A program made the position numbers and the translations under genes. A model generated the notes under the pieces. That model was given only the letters and a program-made list of their open reading frames with translations, had not been told where the DNA came from and made no database searches. From Myxococcales bacterium (GTDB lineage Bacteria; Myxococcota_A; Polyangia; Polyangiales; Polyangiaceae), in the NCBI GenBank assembly GCA_016720545.1, contig JADKKK010000035.1, positions 62,001 to 126,000 of the forward strand: a stretch of 64,000 nucleotides of DNA, read 5' to 3'. Each line of letters starts with the position of its first letter. Position 1 is the stretch's first letter. Shown here one piece after another: positions 16,781-25,636 of this stretch.

Positions 16781-19018
16781 TCAGGGAGCGCCGCGCGGAC
16801 ACGCGGCCGCGTAGCCGCGGAGGAAGCTGCCCCACAGCGCGACCGCCGGGGCGTCGAGGGGGCGGGCCTGCACCACGTCGAGCCGCGAGCGGAGCGCCTC
16901 CATGGGCGCGGCGCCGGTGCGCACGACGCCGGGCGCGAGGACGTGGAACGGGTGCGCGTGGGCGTCGATGCCAAACACCGCGCCCTCCCCTGTCGGCGAG
17001 CGAAAGTGCGGGCTCGTCGCCTGACCGCCCAGGGTGTGCCACCGGCGCGCCGGCGGGAGGTTCTTCATGGGCTCGCTGTCGCCGACGAGCGCGAGCACGA
17101 GCGACGGCAGGTCGGAGTTCGACACCGGGCGTCTTCTCGCGAGCTCCCGGAAGCGCGCCCACGCGGGCTCGAAGGCGACGGGGTCCGCGGCACGCCGCAG
17201 CGCCTCCGGGAGCCACACGACGAGCGGGACCCGGGTGAGGGCGTCGACGCGCGGTGCGTCGGTCCAAGGCGCCCATACGTGGGTCGTGTGATCGGCCGCG
17301 AACACGACGAGGGTGCGCGACGCATCGACGCTCGCCTCGACCCCCGCGACGAACCGACCGAGCGCGTCGTCGGCGTACGCGAGCGTGTGCAGGCGCGCGC
17401 AGTTCTCGCCCCCGAGCCCGCGCGCGTCGCACACCGCGCGGGCCGCGGCCTCTACGGGCGCGGGGGCGTCGGCGGGGATCGTGTACGGGTTGTGGTGCGA
17501 GAGGGTGAGGACGAAGTTGTATTGTGCACGCGCTTCGCGCCCGGCCGCGTCGAGCGCGGCGGCGTACACCGGGCCGTCGGTCACTCCGCCCCACACGCCG
17601 CGCGGGGCGCCGCTCGGGAAGTCTCGCCGCTCGTGTGCGCGCAGGCCTCGGCCGCGCAGGAAGGTGCCCATGTCGTCGAACACGAGCTCGTGCCCGTAGA
17701 AGACCCGCCCGACGAAGCCCGCGTCGCCGAGCACCTCGGGGAGGCACCGGAGCGGCAGCGCCCCGAGATCGCGCCCGAGCGCGAGGTGGAACGGCAGCGC
17801 CCCAACCCCGCACACCACGGCCGACAGGGCCTGCGCGGTGCGCACCCCGCTCTGGTGCGCGCTGGAGAAGCTCGCGGAGCTCGCCGTGTCGGGCCGCGTG
17901 GCCTGCGTGAGGAAGGGAGTGAGCGAGGCGGGCGCGTCCTCCGAGAGGCCGTGCACGTCGTCGGCGCGCACGCTCTCGAGGGACACGTGGTGGACGATCG
18001 GGGCGACGGCCCTGGCGCGAAATAGCGCGCGCGAGAGCCCGCGCGCGGCGTCGAGCAGCTCGGTGCCGTCTTCTGCGAGTGGACGCGCGAGCGGGTGCTG
18101 CATGCAGTCTGCATGCGTCTCGGCGAGGGCGAGGCGCGCGCCAGCCGCCGGGGGTAGGCCCATGTGCGCGGCGCCGAGCGCGAGCGCGTCGGGCGAGACC
18201 GGCGCGGCGACGAGGAGCTTTCTCACGGCGCCGGGCGAGCCGTCGTAGTCGCCCGCGACGAAGAGGCGCACCATCAAAGTGCGGGCGGGTGAGCCGATCG
18301 CGCCAGGGTTGTGGAGCCGCGCGCCATAGGCGCTCGACTCGCGCGCCCCGAGCCCAAGGGTGACCGACACGAGCACGCCGAGGCACACGAACGCGAGCGG
18401 CGCGCGACGCCGGAGCCACGCGCGCGAGCTCGAGGCGAGTTGTCGACGCGCGACGACCGCGAGCGCGAACGCGAGCGCGGCGCAGACGATGTTGCCCGGC
18501 AGAAAGCGACCGCCCAAGAGCGCGGGCAGCTCGGCGAGCACGAAGTCGCCGTGGCCAAGTCCCTCGCGCGCCTCGACCGGGCCCGGAAAGACGCCGCGCT
18601 GGATGCGAAACTCCATGGCGGCGTTGTGGCCCAACCAGGAGAGCGCGAGCAGCCCGCCGAGGAGCGGGGCGCCGACGCGCAGCAGCGCTGGGCGACGCAC
18701 GCCGATCCACGCGAGCGTCGCGATCGAGGCGGTCACGATCGGCGCGACGAGCGCGGCGTCCGTGAGGAGGCCCCCCCCAAACGACAGCCACCGGGTGGCG
18801 CCCTCTTGCTCGAGGAAGAGGGCCACGCGCGCGGGGAGCACCGTCGCGACCGCGAGGCCCACCGCGCACGCGACGAGCAGGCCGGACGAGCGCGCGACGC
18901 TCGCCTGTCCGGCGGGAGCGCCGGCCGGGTCGTCGGCGTGCCCCCGCGACAGCGGTGGGGCACTCGAGGCAGGCGGGAGAGGCGGCGACGCGCGGGCCGC
19001 GGAGACGGGAGTGCTCAA
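16781..19018 (-). CDS. Membrane sulfatase-fold protein (LTA-synthase / phosphoethanolamine-transferase-like)
   Basis: 745 residues: about five transmembrane helices (residues ~45-245) and then a periplasmic alkaline-phosphatase-superfamily domain. Visible catalytic blocks are HHVSLESVRADDVHG (first metal site), SGVRTAQALSAVVCGV (Thr as likely nucleophile, as in CGTATA motifs of EptA enzymes) and AADHTTHVW (Asp-His metal ligands). The fold transfers phospho-alcohol groups onto envelope polymers or lipids, but the donor and acceptor cannot be told. The first ~40 residues are Pro/Ala/Ser-rich and may be cytoplasmic or over-extended. It lies 103 bases beyond the next co-directional gene. Confidence 0.8.
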   Translation of the reverse strand: MSTPVSAARASPPLPPASSAPPLSRGHADDPAGAPAGQASVARSSGLLVACAVGLAVATVLPARVALFLEQEGATRWLSFGGGLLTDAALVAPIVTASIATLAWIGVRRPALLRVGAPLLGGLLALSWLGHNAAMEFRIQRGVFPGPVEAREGLGHGDFVLAELPALLGGRFLPGNIVCAALAFALAVVARRQLASSSRAWLRRRAPLAFVCLGVLVSVTLGLGARESSAYGARLHNPGAIGSPARTLMVRLFVAGDYDGSPGAVRKLLVAAPVSPDALALGAAHMGLPPAAGARLALAETHADCMQHPLARPLAEDGTELLDAARGLSRALFRARAVAPIVHHVSLESVRADDVHGLSEDAPASLTPFLTQATRPDTASSASFSSAHQSGVRTAQALSAVVCGVGALPFHLALGRDLGALPLRCLPEVLGDAGFVGRVFYGHELVFDDMGTFLRGRGLRAHERRDFPSGAPRGVWGGVTDGPVYAAALDAAGREARAQYNFVLTLSHHNPYTIPADAPAPVEAAARAVCDARGLGGENCARLHTLAYADDALGRFVAGVEASVDASRTLVVFAADHTTHVWAPWTDAPRVDALTRVPLVVWLPEALRRAADPVAFEPAWARFRELARRRPVSNSDLPSLVLALVGDSEPMKNLPPARRWHTLGGQATSPHFRSPTGEGAVFGIDAHAHPFHVLAPGVVRTGAAPMEALRSRLDVVQARPLDAPAVALWGSFLRGYAAACPRGAP

Positions 19019-19121
19019 GCGCTGGAGCCTACCAGCGCCCGCGAATGGGCCGCCAGCTCAGCGGCCCGATAGACTCCCGTCGCCCCTGCCCCGCCGCCTC
19101 GGCACGGGCTTCGTTGCGGTC

Positions 19122-20006
19122 CTAGCTCGCGCGCTCGGAGAGCGTGTCGGCCCGCAGCGCGGCCTCCACCTCGGCGAGCGCCTCGCTCTCGTCGTCCATG
19201 GCGGCGTGGTCTTCGGCGACGCGCTGGAGGGAGCGGTCATCGGCCCCGGCCCGGACGGCGTGCGCCGTGTCGACGGCCGTGTAGGCGCGCGCGAGCACGT
19301 CGACGTGGCGCCCGATGCGCTCATCGAGCTTGGCGAGGATGGACTCGGCGGCCGGCGACACGACGCGCTCTCGGCGGTCGAGGCGGAGGCGCGCCGTCGC
19401 GAGCCCGAGGAGCGCCCGCCACGTGTCCTCCACCTCGCGCGCGGTCTCCCGGTCCAGAGGGACGTCGGCGGCCACGCGGCGGAGCTCGGCGCCGCGCGCG
19501 AAGAGGGCCGCGACGGGCCCACGAGTCTCGCGCGAGGCGAGGCTCAGCGCGTGGGCCATGGGGTCGTCCGCCTCGATGAGGAACGGCGCGGCCACGAGCA
19601 CGGCGGCGACGAGTCCGGCGACCGCCAGCGTGGCGGTCCCCGCCCCGCGGTAGGCCTGCACCACGAGGCCGGCCGCTCCGCCCGACGCGAGCGCGAGCCC
19701 CACGTGGGCGAGGCGAGCGCCCGCGACGCGCACGCGGAGCGTGCGCTCGCCAAAGACGAGCGCGACGAACACGGCGGTGGCCAAGGGCGGCGAGACCGCC
19801 CCCATGAGCGTGCCCGCGAACGCCGCGCCAGCTCCGAACATCACGGCCACCGCGTCGACGGTGCCGGAGGCGAGGAGCGCCAGCAGGGCCGCGAGCACGA
19901 CGGTGACGAGGGAAGCGGGCAACGCGCCTAGGCGATGCAGGAACGGCGCGAACACGAAATAGGTGGCGCTGAGCGCGACGTAGCCGAGGCGTTTCATGGT
20001 GCTCAT
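19122..20006 (-). CDS. Hypothetical four-helix membrane protein with helical C-terminal domain
   Basis: 294 residues from ATG 20006; ATG 19997 is spaced better from the AAGGGGAG site. About four to five hydrophobic helices lie in the first ~165 residues (for example ASLVTVVLAALLALLASG and TLAVAGLVAAVLVAAPFLI). Residues 170-290 are charged and helical with heptad-like Leu/Ala spacing. No family is recognised. It starts 8 bases after the VWA-domain gene, so the pair forms a unit; a partner role with that exported VWA protein is inference. Confidence 0.7.
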   Translation of the reverse strand: MSTMKRLGYVALSATYFVFAPFLHRLGALPASLVTVVLAALLALLASGTVDAVAVMFGAGAAFAGTLMGAVSPPLATAVFVALVFGERTLRVRVAGARLAHVGLALASGGAAGLVVQAYRGAGTATLAVAGLVAAVLVAAPFLIEADDPMAHALSLASRETRGPVAALFARGAELRRVAADVPLDRETAREVEDTWRALLGLATARLRLDRRERVVSPAAESILAKLDERIGRHVDVLARAYTAVDTAHAVRAGADDRSLQRVAEDHAAMDDESEALAEVEAALRADTLSERAS

Positions 20007-20014
20007 CACTCCCC

Positions 20015-21433
20015 TTAAAACGTGTTCTTTCGCATATTTGCGCTGTCGCGTTCGAAGACCGCCTTCGCGGCGGCGTTGCCCTCGGCGCTCTTTGGAGGCG
20101 CACGCCCGAACTCGCGCTTGGCGTCCCGGAGCGACTCCACTTGGCGGAGCAACGGCGCGGCCGCTGCGGGCGCGGCCTGGATGGCTTGCGCGAGCTCGCG
20201 CTCGTTCGTGTCGAGCAGCGCGCCGGCGCGGGCCAGGTCTCCCCGCGCGTATGCGGAGGCCGCCTCGAGCTGCCGTAGCGAGGCGAAGGCGCTCGTGGCG
20301 CTCGCCAGGGTCCCCAGGTCGCGGGAGCGGTCCACCGCGGCGAGGTCGTCGGTCGCGGCGACCTCGAGCCCGGCGAAGCCCACGCTGACCGGGCCGCCGC
20401 GCACGGTTCGCCACGACACTTCGCCGCCGAGCGAAGCGCGCTGGCCAAGCTCGAGGGAGGAGGCGAGCTCGAGCACGACGCGGCGGGTGTCGCCCGCAGA
20501 GATGGAGCCCACGTCGACCTCGACCGCGCCGTCGGCGAGGCGCGCCGCGCCGCCGACCGCGCGCACGAACGACACACCGCGGGGGAGCTCCACGCGCACC
20601 TTCGTGCCCTCGACCATGGTGGTCGCGGCCTCGACGAGCTCACGATCGAGGAACCGCGCGAGGGAGCCGGCGTCCTTCACGAAGCCGAAGTTGCCGTGAC
20701 CAATCTCGGCGAGTGAGGCCATGTACGACTCGTCGAAGTCGAGCCCCACGCCGAGCGACGAGACGGTCACTCCACGGGCGAACGTGTCGCGCGCGAGGTC
20801 CTCGGCGCGCGAGCGTGAGGTGTCGAGGCCGTCGCTCACGAGGACGACGCGCTTCACCCGCGAGAATCCGGCGCGCGAGAGCTGACGTTCGCCTTCGGCG
20901 AGACCGCTGGGGATGTTGGTGCCGCCGGTCGCCTCGAGCTGCGAGAGCCGCGCCACGAGCTCGGCGCGCACCTCGCGCACGCGGGCGAGCGGCTGGATGA
21001 GCTCGGCGTGATCCGAGTAGCGAACGAAGGTCACCTCGTCGTCGTCGCGCATGCCCTCGAGGAGCTTGCGCACGCTGCGCCTCGCGTCCTCCATCTTCGC
21101 TCCGCTCATGGAGCCCGAGGTGTCGAGGACGACGGCCAGCGAGAGCGGCGCGCGCTCGACCTCACCGGCCCCGCGGTCGGCTTCGAGGTCGAGCTCGGCG
21201 TAGAAGGTGCCCGCCGCGCCGGCCGCGAGCTGCGTCTGGCTCATTCGCAGCGTGCCGTGGGCCCCGCGCCCCGCGAGGGTGACGAGGCCACCACTCACCG
21301 TGGTGCCGAGGGAGAGCGACGGCCGGGCCGCCTCGGCGCGCAGCAGGTAGAGGCCGCTCACGGAGAGGACGAGCGACGCCAGGGCGAGAGAGCGGCGGAG
21401 CCGCGGGATGCGTAGCCAACGGGGTTGAGACAT
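20015..21433 (-). CDS. VWA (von Willebrand factor A) domain protein
   Basis: 472 residues starting at MSQPRWLRIPR with AAGGA eight bases upstream. One N-terminal hydrophobic segment (LALASLVLSVSGLYLL) directs export or anchors the protein. The VWA domain begins at LAVVLDTSGSMSGAKM (about residue 97), an intact DxSxS metal-ion adhesion site, and continues through TGGTNIPSGL and VLVSDGLD. A beta-rich segment (WRTVRGGPVSVGFAGLEV) and a Glu/Arg helical tail follow. The domain order resembles bacterial exported VWA proteins of YfbK/Ca-activated-chloride-channel type. It is the upstream partner of the four-helix membrane gene. Confidence 0.85.
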   Translation of the reverse strand: MSQPRWLRIPRLRRSLALASLVLSVSGLYLLRAEAARPSLSLGTTVSGGLVTLAGRGAHGTLRMSQTQLAAGAAGTFYAELDLEADRGAGEVERAPLSLAVVLDTSGSMSGAKMEDARRSVRKLLEGMRDDDEVTFVRYSDHAELIQPLARVREVRAELVARLSQLEATGGTNIPSGLAEGERQLSRAGFSRVKRVVLVSDGLDTSRSRAEDLARDTFARGVTVSSLGVGLDFDESYMASLAEIGHGNFGFVKDAGSLARFLDRELVEAATTMVEGTKVRVELPRGVSFVRAVGGAARLADGAVEVDVGSISAGDTRRVVLELASSLELGQRASLGGEVSWRTVRGGPVSVGFAGLEVAATDDLAAVDRSRDLGTLASATSAFASLRQLEAASAYARGDLARAGALLDTNERELAQAIQAAPAAAAPLLRQVESLRDAKREFGRAPPKSAEGNAAAKAVFERDSANMRKNTF

Positions 21434-21670
21434 GAGCGGTCCTTCGCGCGACGCGCGCGGGTTCGGAGTGGCCGCCACGTCGCGCGAGGTGGGCGCGGCG
21501 CGACAGGTGAAAGGCAAGCGTCGACGCCCCCGTCGCGTGCCAGCGCAGGCGAAAGGCCGTCGCGGCGCGTGGCGCTCGTGGCGCGCAGGCCGCGAAGTGT
21601 TCTCGCGGTCGTACGGGCGTGCGCGCAGAACGATCTGCGGGAGTGAATATTTGGCGCGCCGGAGACGCCG

Positions 21671-23266
21671 CTAGATCAGGACGCCGGGGTTCAGGATGCC
21701 GCGCGGATCGAGCTTCTGCTTCACCGCGCGCAACGCCTCACCGAAGAGCGGGGAGCGCTCGGCCTCGTACCCTTCCTTGTGCCACCGCCCGACGGCGTGA
21801 TGGTGGGTGATCGTGCCGCCGGCCCTCCCGATGGCGCCCGAGGCGGCGGCCTTGATGGCGGCCCACTGGGCGAGCTCGTCGCCGCGGCGGCCCGCGCCGA
21901 GGAAGGTGTAGTAGGGCGCGGGGCCGTCGGGGTACACGTGGGTGAAGCGGCACGACACCACGCCGCCGCCGCACTCGCGCTCGAGCGCCGCGCCGACGTC
22001 GGCGCGGATGGCACGGTCGAGCTCCGGGAACGCCGACCACGTGCACGCCGTCTCGAAGGTGTCGACGACCACGCCGAGCGTGACGAGCGCGCTCTGAAGG
22101 TACGGGGCGGAGAGGAACGCGGCCTTCCACGCGGCGGCCTCGCCCGGGGCCGCCGCGCGCTCGCTCGACGAGTAGCGGCCGTCTTCATCGCAGGTGCCGC
22201 CCAGGTCGGTCGCGATCGAGAGGCTTCGCTCGAGCCAGGCCTCGAGGGGATGGTCGGCGCTCTCGAAGGCGAGGAGGAGGACGGCGTCGCCGCGATCGGA
22301 GACGCGGTGCATGAGAGCCTCGACGGGGTCGAGCAGACGGCAGTTCGAGGGGTGAAGCCCCGACTGCGCGAGGGCGCGCGTGGCGCGCACCCCGTCCTCG
22401 AAGCGCGCGAACGAGACGTTGGCCGAGGCGCGCCAGCGCGGGGTCTCCTGGAGGCGGAGGGTCGCCTCTACGATGACGCCGAAAGCGCCCTCGGAGCCGA
22501 GCATGAGGCGATCGGCGGAGGGCCCCGCACCGGAGGCGGGAACGTGGCGGGTCTCCATGCGTCCCCGCGGCGTAAGCATGCGGATCGACTGCACGAAATC
22601 GTCGATATGGGTGTGCAGGGTCGCGAAGTGTCCGCCCGCGCGCGTGGCGATCCAGCCGCCGAGCGTGGAGAACTCGAAGCTCTGCGGATAGTGCCGGAGG
22701 GTGAGCCCGTGAGGAGCGAGCCCCTCCTCGATGGCGGGACCGCGCGCGCCGGCTTGGATGCGCGCGGTCCGGTCGGTCGCGTTCACCTCCAGCACACGAT
22801 CGAGCTTCGCGAGGGAGAGCGTGGCGACGCCGCGGAAGCCCTTCTCCAGCACCGACTCGACGCCGCCGACGACGCTCGTGCCGCCGCCGAACGGCACGAC
22901 CTGGATGTCCTCCCGCTCGCAGAAGTGGAGGAGAGACGCCACCTGGTCTTCGCTCTCCGGGAAGAAGACCCAGTCAGGCGGGCTGGGGAACTGGCCGCGA
23001 AAGGCCCGCACGAGATCGCGGTACCCGCGACCGTAGGCGTGGCTCACGCGGTCGGCCGGGGCGTCGGAGCCGAAGGCCCGCAGCTCCTGTGGGGGCGTGA
23101 ACCTCGGCGCCGGCACGTCGACCGACGCGAGGGGCACGGGCGCCTCGTCGGTGAGGGGGGTCCCCAGCGTCGCCTCGACGCGAGCGCGGAGGCGGCCTCG
23201 GCTGGCCTCGTCAGGGAACGCGTCGCTGTATCCCCAAGCCCAGTGGCTCTTCTCGCGCGAGACCAT
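21671..23266 (-). CDS. FAD-linked oxidase, alkyl-dihydroxyacetonephosphate-synthase-like
   Basis: 531 residues from MVSREKSHWAWGY. Residues ~100-280 are a PCMH-type FAD domain with the pyrophosphate loop VPFGGGTSVVGGVE. The C-terminal half ends in TITHHHAVGRWHKEGYE and KLDPRGILNPGVL; the His triplet is diagnostic for AGPS-type ether-lipid enzymes and not for glycolate or lactate oxidases. AGPS replaces an acyl by an alkyl group on dihydroxyacetone phosphate, the committing step of ether-lipid synthesis, which myxobacteria are known to perform. Substrate is inferred. The 237 bases before it (21434-21670) hold only the VWA gene's likely promoter. Confidence 0.8.
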   Translation of the reverse strand: MVSREKSHWAWGYSDAFPDEASRGRLRARVEATLGTPLTDEAPVPLASVDVPAPRFTPPQELRAFGSDAPADRVSHAYGRGYRDLVRAFRGQFPSPPDWVFFPESEDQVASLLHFCEREDIQVVPFGGGTSVVGGVESVLEKGFRGVATLSLAKLDRVLEVNATDRTARIQAGARGPAIEEGLAPHGLTLRHYPQSFEFSTLGGWIATRAGGHFATLHTHIDDFVQSIRMLTPRGRMETRHVPASGAGPSADRLMLGSEGAFGVIVEATLRLQETPRWRASANVSFARFEDGVRATRALAQSGLHPSNCRLLDPVEALMHRVSDRGDAVLLLAFESADHPLEAWLERSLSIATDLGGTCDEDGRYSSSERAAAPGEAAAWKAAFLSAPYLQSALVTLGVVVDTFETACTWSAFPELDRAIRADVGAALERECGGGVVSCRFTHVYPDGPAPYYTFLGAGRRGDELAQWAAIKAAASGAIGRAGGTITHHHAVGRWHKEGYEAERSPLFGEALRAVKQKLDPRGILNPGVLI

Positions 23267-23296
23267 GAGCGAGCTTATGCACGGGCGCGCCCGCAA

Positions 23297-24127
23297 TCAA
23301 TAATCCCCGCTCGACCCGCCGCCGCCGAAGTCGCCGCCGCCGCCGCCGAAGTCGCTCCCCCCGCCTCCGCCGGAGTCGCTCCCGCCGCTGCTGAAGCTGC
23401 TGCCCCCGTCGTAGTAGTACACGCCGCCTCCGCCTCCGCCTCCGCCTCCGCCGCCTCGCTTGGCGGCGACGATGAGCAGGACGACGACGAGCAAGACGAA
23501 CAACAGCAAGAAGGCGACGACGAAGAGACCGCCTCCACCGCCTCCGCCCGTCGGCTTCGGGGGGGGCGGCGCTCCGGCGATCTTGGCCATGATGGCGTCG
23601 ACGCCCGCCTCGATGCCCTTGGCGTAGCGCCCGCCCTTGAGCTCAGGTCCGATGTATTCGCGGATGATGCGCGCGGACTCGACGTCGGTGAGCTCGCCAC
23701 CGACGCCCTTGCCCGTCTCGATGCGGATCTTGCGCTCGCCCGTGGCGATGAGCAGCAGCACGCCGTCGTCGGTGCCCTTGGCGCCGAGCCCCCACGCGCG
23801 GGCGGTCTTGTAGCTGAAGTCCTCGACGGTCTCGCCGCCCAGGGTCGGCACGGTGAGCACGGCGACCTCGTGCCCACTCGTCGCCTTGTAGGCGATGAGC
23901 TTCGCCTCGATGCGAGCCTTGTCGGCCGCCGAGAGCACCCGCGCCCCATCGGTGACGGGCCCCTGGAGCGCGGGCGGCGTGAAGGCGTGCGCGAACGGAG
24001 AGAACGCGACGCCGATCACCCACACGAGCGCCGCCCACGCGAGCCTCAACAGGGCCGCGCGGGCGGGATGCGAACGGTGGGAGGCGCGGATCAGGCGGGC
24101 GGGCTTGCGGGCGCTCGGGGTCGACAT
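23297..24127 (-). CDS. TPM-domain membrane protein (YgcG family)
   Basis: 276 residues. Signal segment ALVWVIGVAFSPFAHA, then a TPM domain (residues ~60-190) with TDGARVLSAADKARIEAKL, SGHEVAVLTVPTLGGE and KGTDDGVLLLIATGERKIRI. A transmembrane helix (FVVAFLLLFVLLVVVLLIV) and a Gly/Ser-rich tail with GGSSFSSGGSDSG complete the classic YgcG architecture. TPM proteins usually sit next to LemA genes, as here (62-base gap), and may act in membrane stress or photosystem/respiratory assembly in other lineages. The gene ends 30 bases before the FAD oxidase. Confidence 0.9.
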   Translation of the reverse strand: MSTPSARKPARLIRASHRSHPARAALLRLAWAALVWVIGVAFSPFAHAFTPPALQGPVTDGARVLSAADKARIEAKLIAYKATSGHEVAVLTVPTLGGETVEDFSYKTARAWGLGAKGTDDGVLLLIATGERKIRIETGKGVGGELTDVESARIIREYIGPELKGGRYAKGIEAGVDAIMAKIAGAPPPPKPTGGGGGGGLFVVAFLLLFVLLVVVLLIVAAKRGGGGGGGGGGGVYYYDGGSSFSSGGSDSGGGGGSDFGGGGGDFGGGGSSGDY

Positions 24128-24189
24128 CGGCTTCGCTCCGGGGGAGCGGACGCCGCCGCTCAGCGTGGATCAGCGCGCGATCGGCGCGC

Positions 24190-24816
24190 TCAGAACGCGA
24201 CCTTCGGCGCGGCCTGCGACTCGGCGGACGCCGTGAAGTAGACCCGCTCCTTGAAGGGCTTGCCGGTGGCCTTGTTGATGGCCTGGCCCCTGATCTTCTT
24301 CAGCTCCGAGTTGTACTGCTTCACGGCCTCGTTGTACTGCTCGCGCGACCGGAGGATGCGGTTCTCGGTACCCTCGAGCTGCACCTGGAGGTCGCGAAAC
24401 GACTGGTTCGCCTTGAGGTCCGGGTACTGCTCGTTCGCGACGAGCAGGCGCGAGAGCGATCCCTTCAGACCCTCCTGGGCCTTCTGGAACGCCGCCATCT
24501 TCGCAGGATCGGTGAAATCGTCGCCCGTGAGCTTGATCTGGGTCGCCGAGGCGCGCGCCTCGGTCACCTTCGTGAGCGTCTCGGCCTCGTGCTTGGCCGA
24601 GCCCTTGACGACGCTGACGAGGTTCGGGACGAGGTCGTACCGGCGCTGGAGCTGCGCCTCGTAGTCGGCCCAGCGCTGCCCGCAGAGCTCATCCTTCTCG
24701 ACGAGCTGGTCGTAGCTCTGGCAGCCCGGCAGGCTCACGACGCCGACGAGCCCCACGACGAAGAGGAGAAAGGAGAGCGCCCGAGGGAGTGACCAAGTGG
24801 TCGTCGAGTGGTTCAT
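24190..24816 (-). CDS. lemA: LemA family lipoprotein
   Basis: 208 residues from MNHSTTTWSLPRAL. A hydrophobic segment ends in the lipobox LPGC (residues ~29-32), whereas most LemA proteins keep an uncleaved helix. The LemA hallmark RRYDLVPNLVSVVKG near residue 60 and the helical core up to NSELKKIRGQAINKATG are intact. LemA proteins have an extracellular helical domain of unknown function and are regularly paired with TPM proteins. It is the first gene of the leftward series LemA, TPM, FAD oxidase, VWA, four-helix protein, sulfatase. Confidence 0.88.
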   Translation of the reverse strand: MNHSTTTWSLPRALSFLLFVVGLVGVVSLPGCQSYDQLVEKDELCGQRWADYEAQLQRRYDLVPNLVSVVKGSAKHEAETLTKVTEARASATQIKLTGDDFTDPAKMAAFQKAQEGLKGSLSRLLVANEQYPDLKANQSFRDLQVQLEGTENRILRSREQYNEAVKQYNSELKKIRGQAINKATGKPFKERVYFTASAESQAAPKVAF

Positions 24817-25021
24817 CGCCGAGCAGGGTAGGCACTCCACCGGTGCGAAGCAAGGAGCCCCCAAGCGCGACGCCGCACCGCGTCGACGGCACCGGGGGGC
24901 TGGCTGCGCGGATCCCTGGCCCTTGGGCGGCGGCTAGAGGGGCCGGATCAGCGCGGAGAAAACGCCCGGACACGCGCAGACCAGTTGCCTCGATCCCGGT
25001 GGCCTCGCTACGGTCAAGGGC

Positions 25022-25636
25022 GTGAATCACCTACTCTTTCGCGCTCGTTCGCTGCGCGGGGCGCCCTTCGCGGTCGCCGCGGTCGCCGCGCTCGCCGGTT
25101 GCTCGGAAGAGCGCACGCCGTCGCGAGGAACCGCGAGCGTAGCGCCGGTCTCCGCAGGTCCCCTCGCGCGCACGCCCATCACCTTCCCCGCCGGCCCGCT
25201 CGACGAGGCCGCGCTCGCCACGCTGCCGCCCGCCGAGGCCGTGAAGGTTGGCGCGTCGCCGGTGCCCGTGTGGGTGCCGCGGGGCCGCTTCGCCGAGGTG
25301 CGCTTCGTGGCGGAGCCCGGCTTTTACACGTACTTCGGCGTGGCGGACGCGACCCTGCCCGACGGCCGCGTGTCGCGCGCGACGGTGGCCGTGCAGGGCA
25401 CGCGCTTCGCGCACGAGCACGGGGAGTTCCCGCGCGACCTGTCGACCCACAGCATGCGCGCGACGCGGGGTCTCTTCACTATCAACGAGGGCATCGCGAC
25501 CACGACCTGGGTCGAGGGCGGCGCCAGCTACTCGGTCGACGTCGAGTGCAGCGTCCCGGGCGACGCTCGCTGCGCGGACGAGCGCTTCGTGCTCGAGCTT
25601 ACCAACGGCCTCGCGTTCGTCGGGGGTCGGAAGTGA
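25022..25636 (+). CDS. Hypothetical lipoprotein
   Basis: 204 residues from a GTG codon. Signal peptide FAVAAVAALAGC gives a clear lipobox (LAGC, residues ~23-26). The mature part looks like a beta-rich domain (VWVPRGRFAEVRFVAEPG, TYFGVADATLPDGRVSRATV) with a short Cys pair near the end (VECSVPGDARC). No family recognised. Its TGA overlaps the GTG of the M23 peptidase gene by four bases, so the two are translationally coupled and may act on the same envelope target. Confidence 0.72.
   Translation: MNHLLFRARSLRGAPFAVAAVAALAGCSEERTPSRGTASVAPVSAGPLARTPITFPAGPLDEAALATLPPAEAVKVGASPVPVWVPRGRFAEVRFVAEPGFYTYFGVADATLPDGRVSRATVAVQGTRFAHEHGEFPRDLSTHSMRATRGLFTINEGIATTTWVEGGASYSVDVECSVPGDARCADERFVLELTNGLAFVGGRK

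Noticed and set aside
21434..21670. Plus-strand small proteins upstream of the VWA gene
   Set aside because: They are Arg-rich and occupy what should be the promoter region of the VWA operon; no ribosome site stands out.
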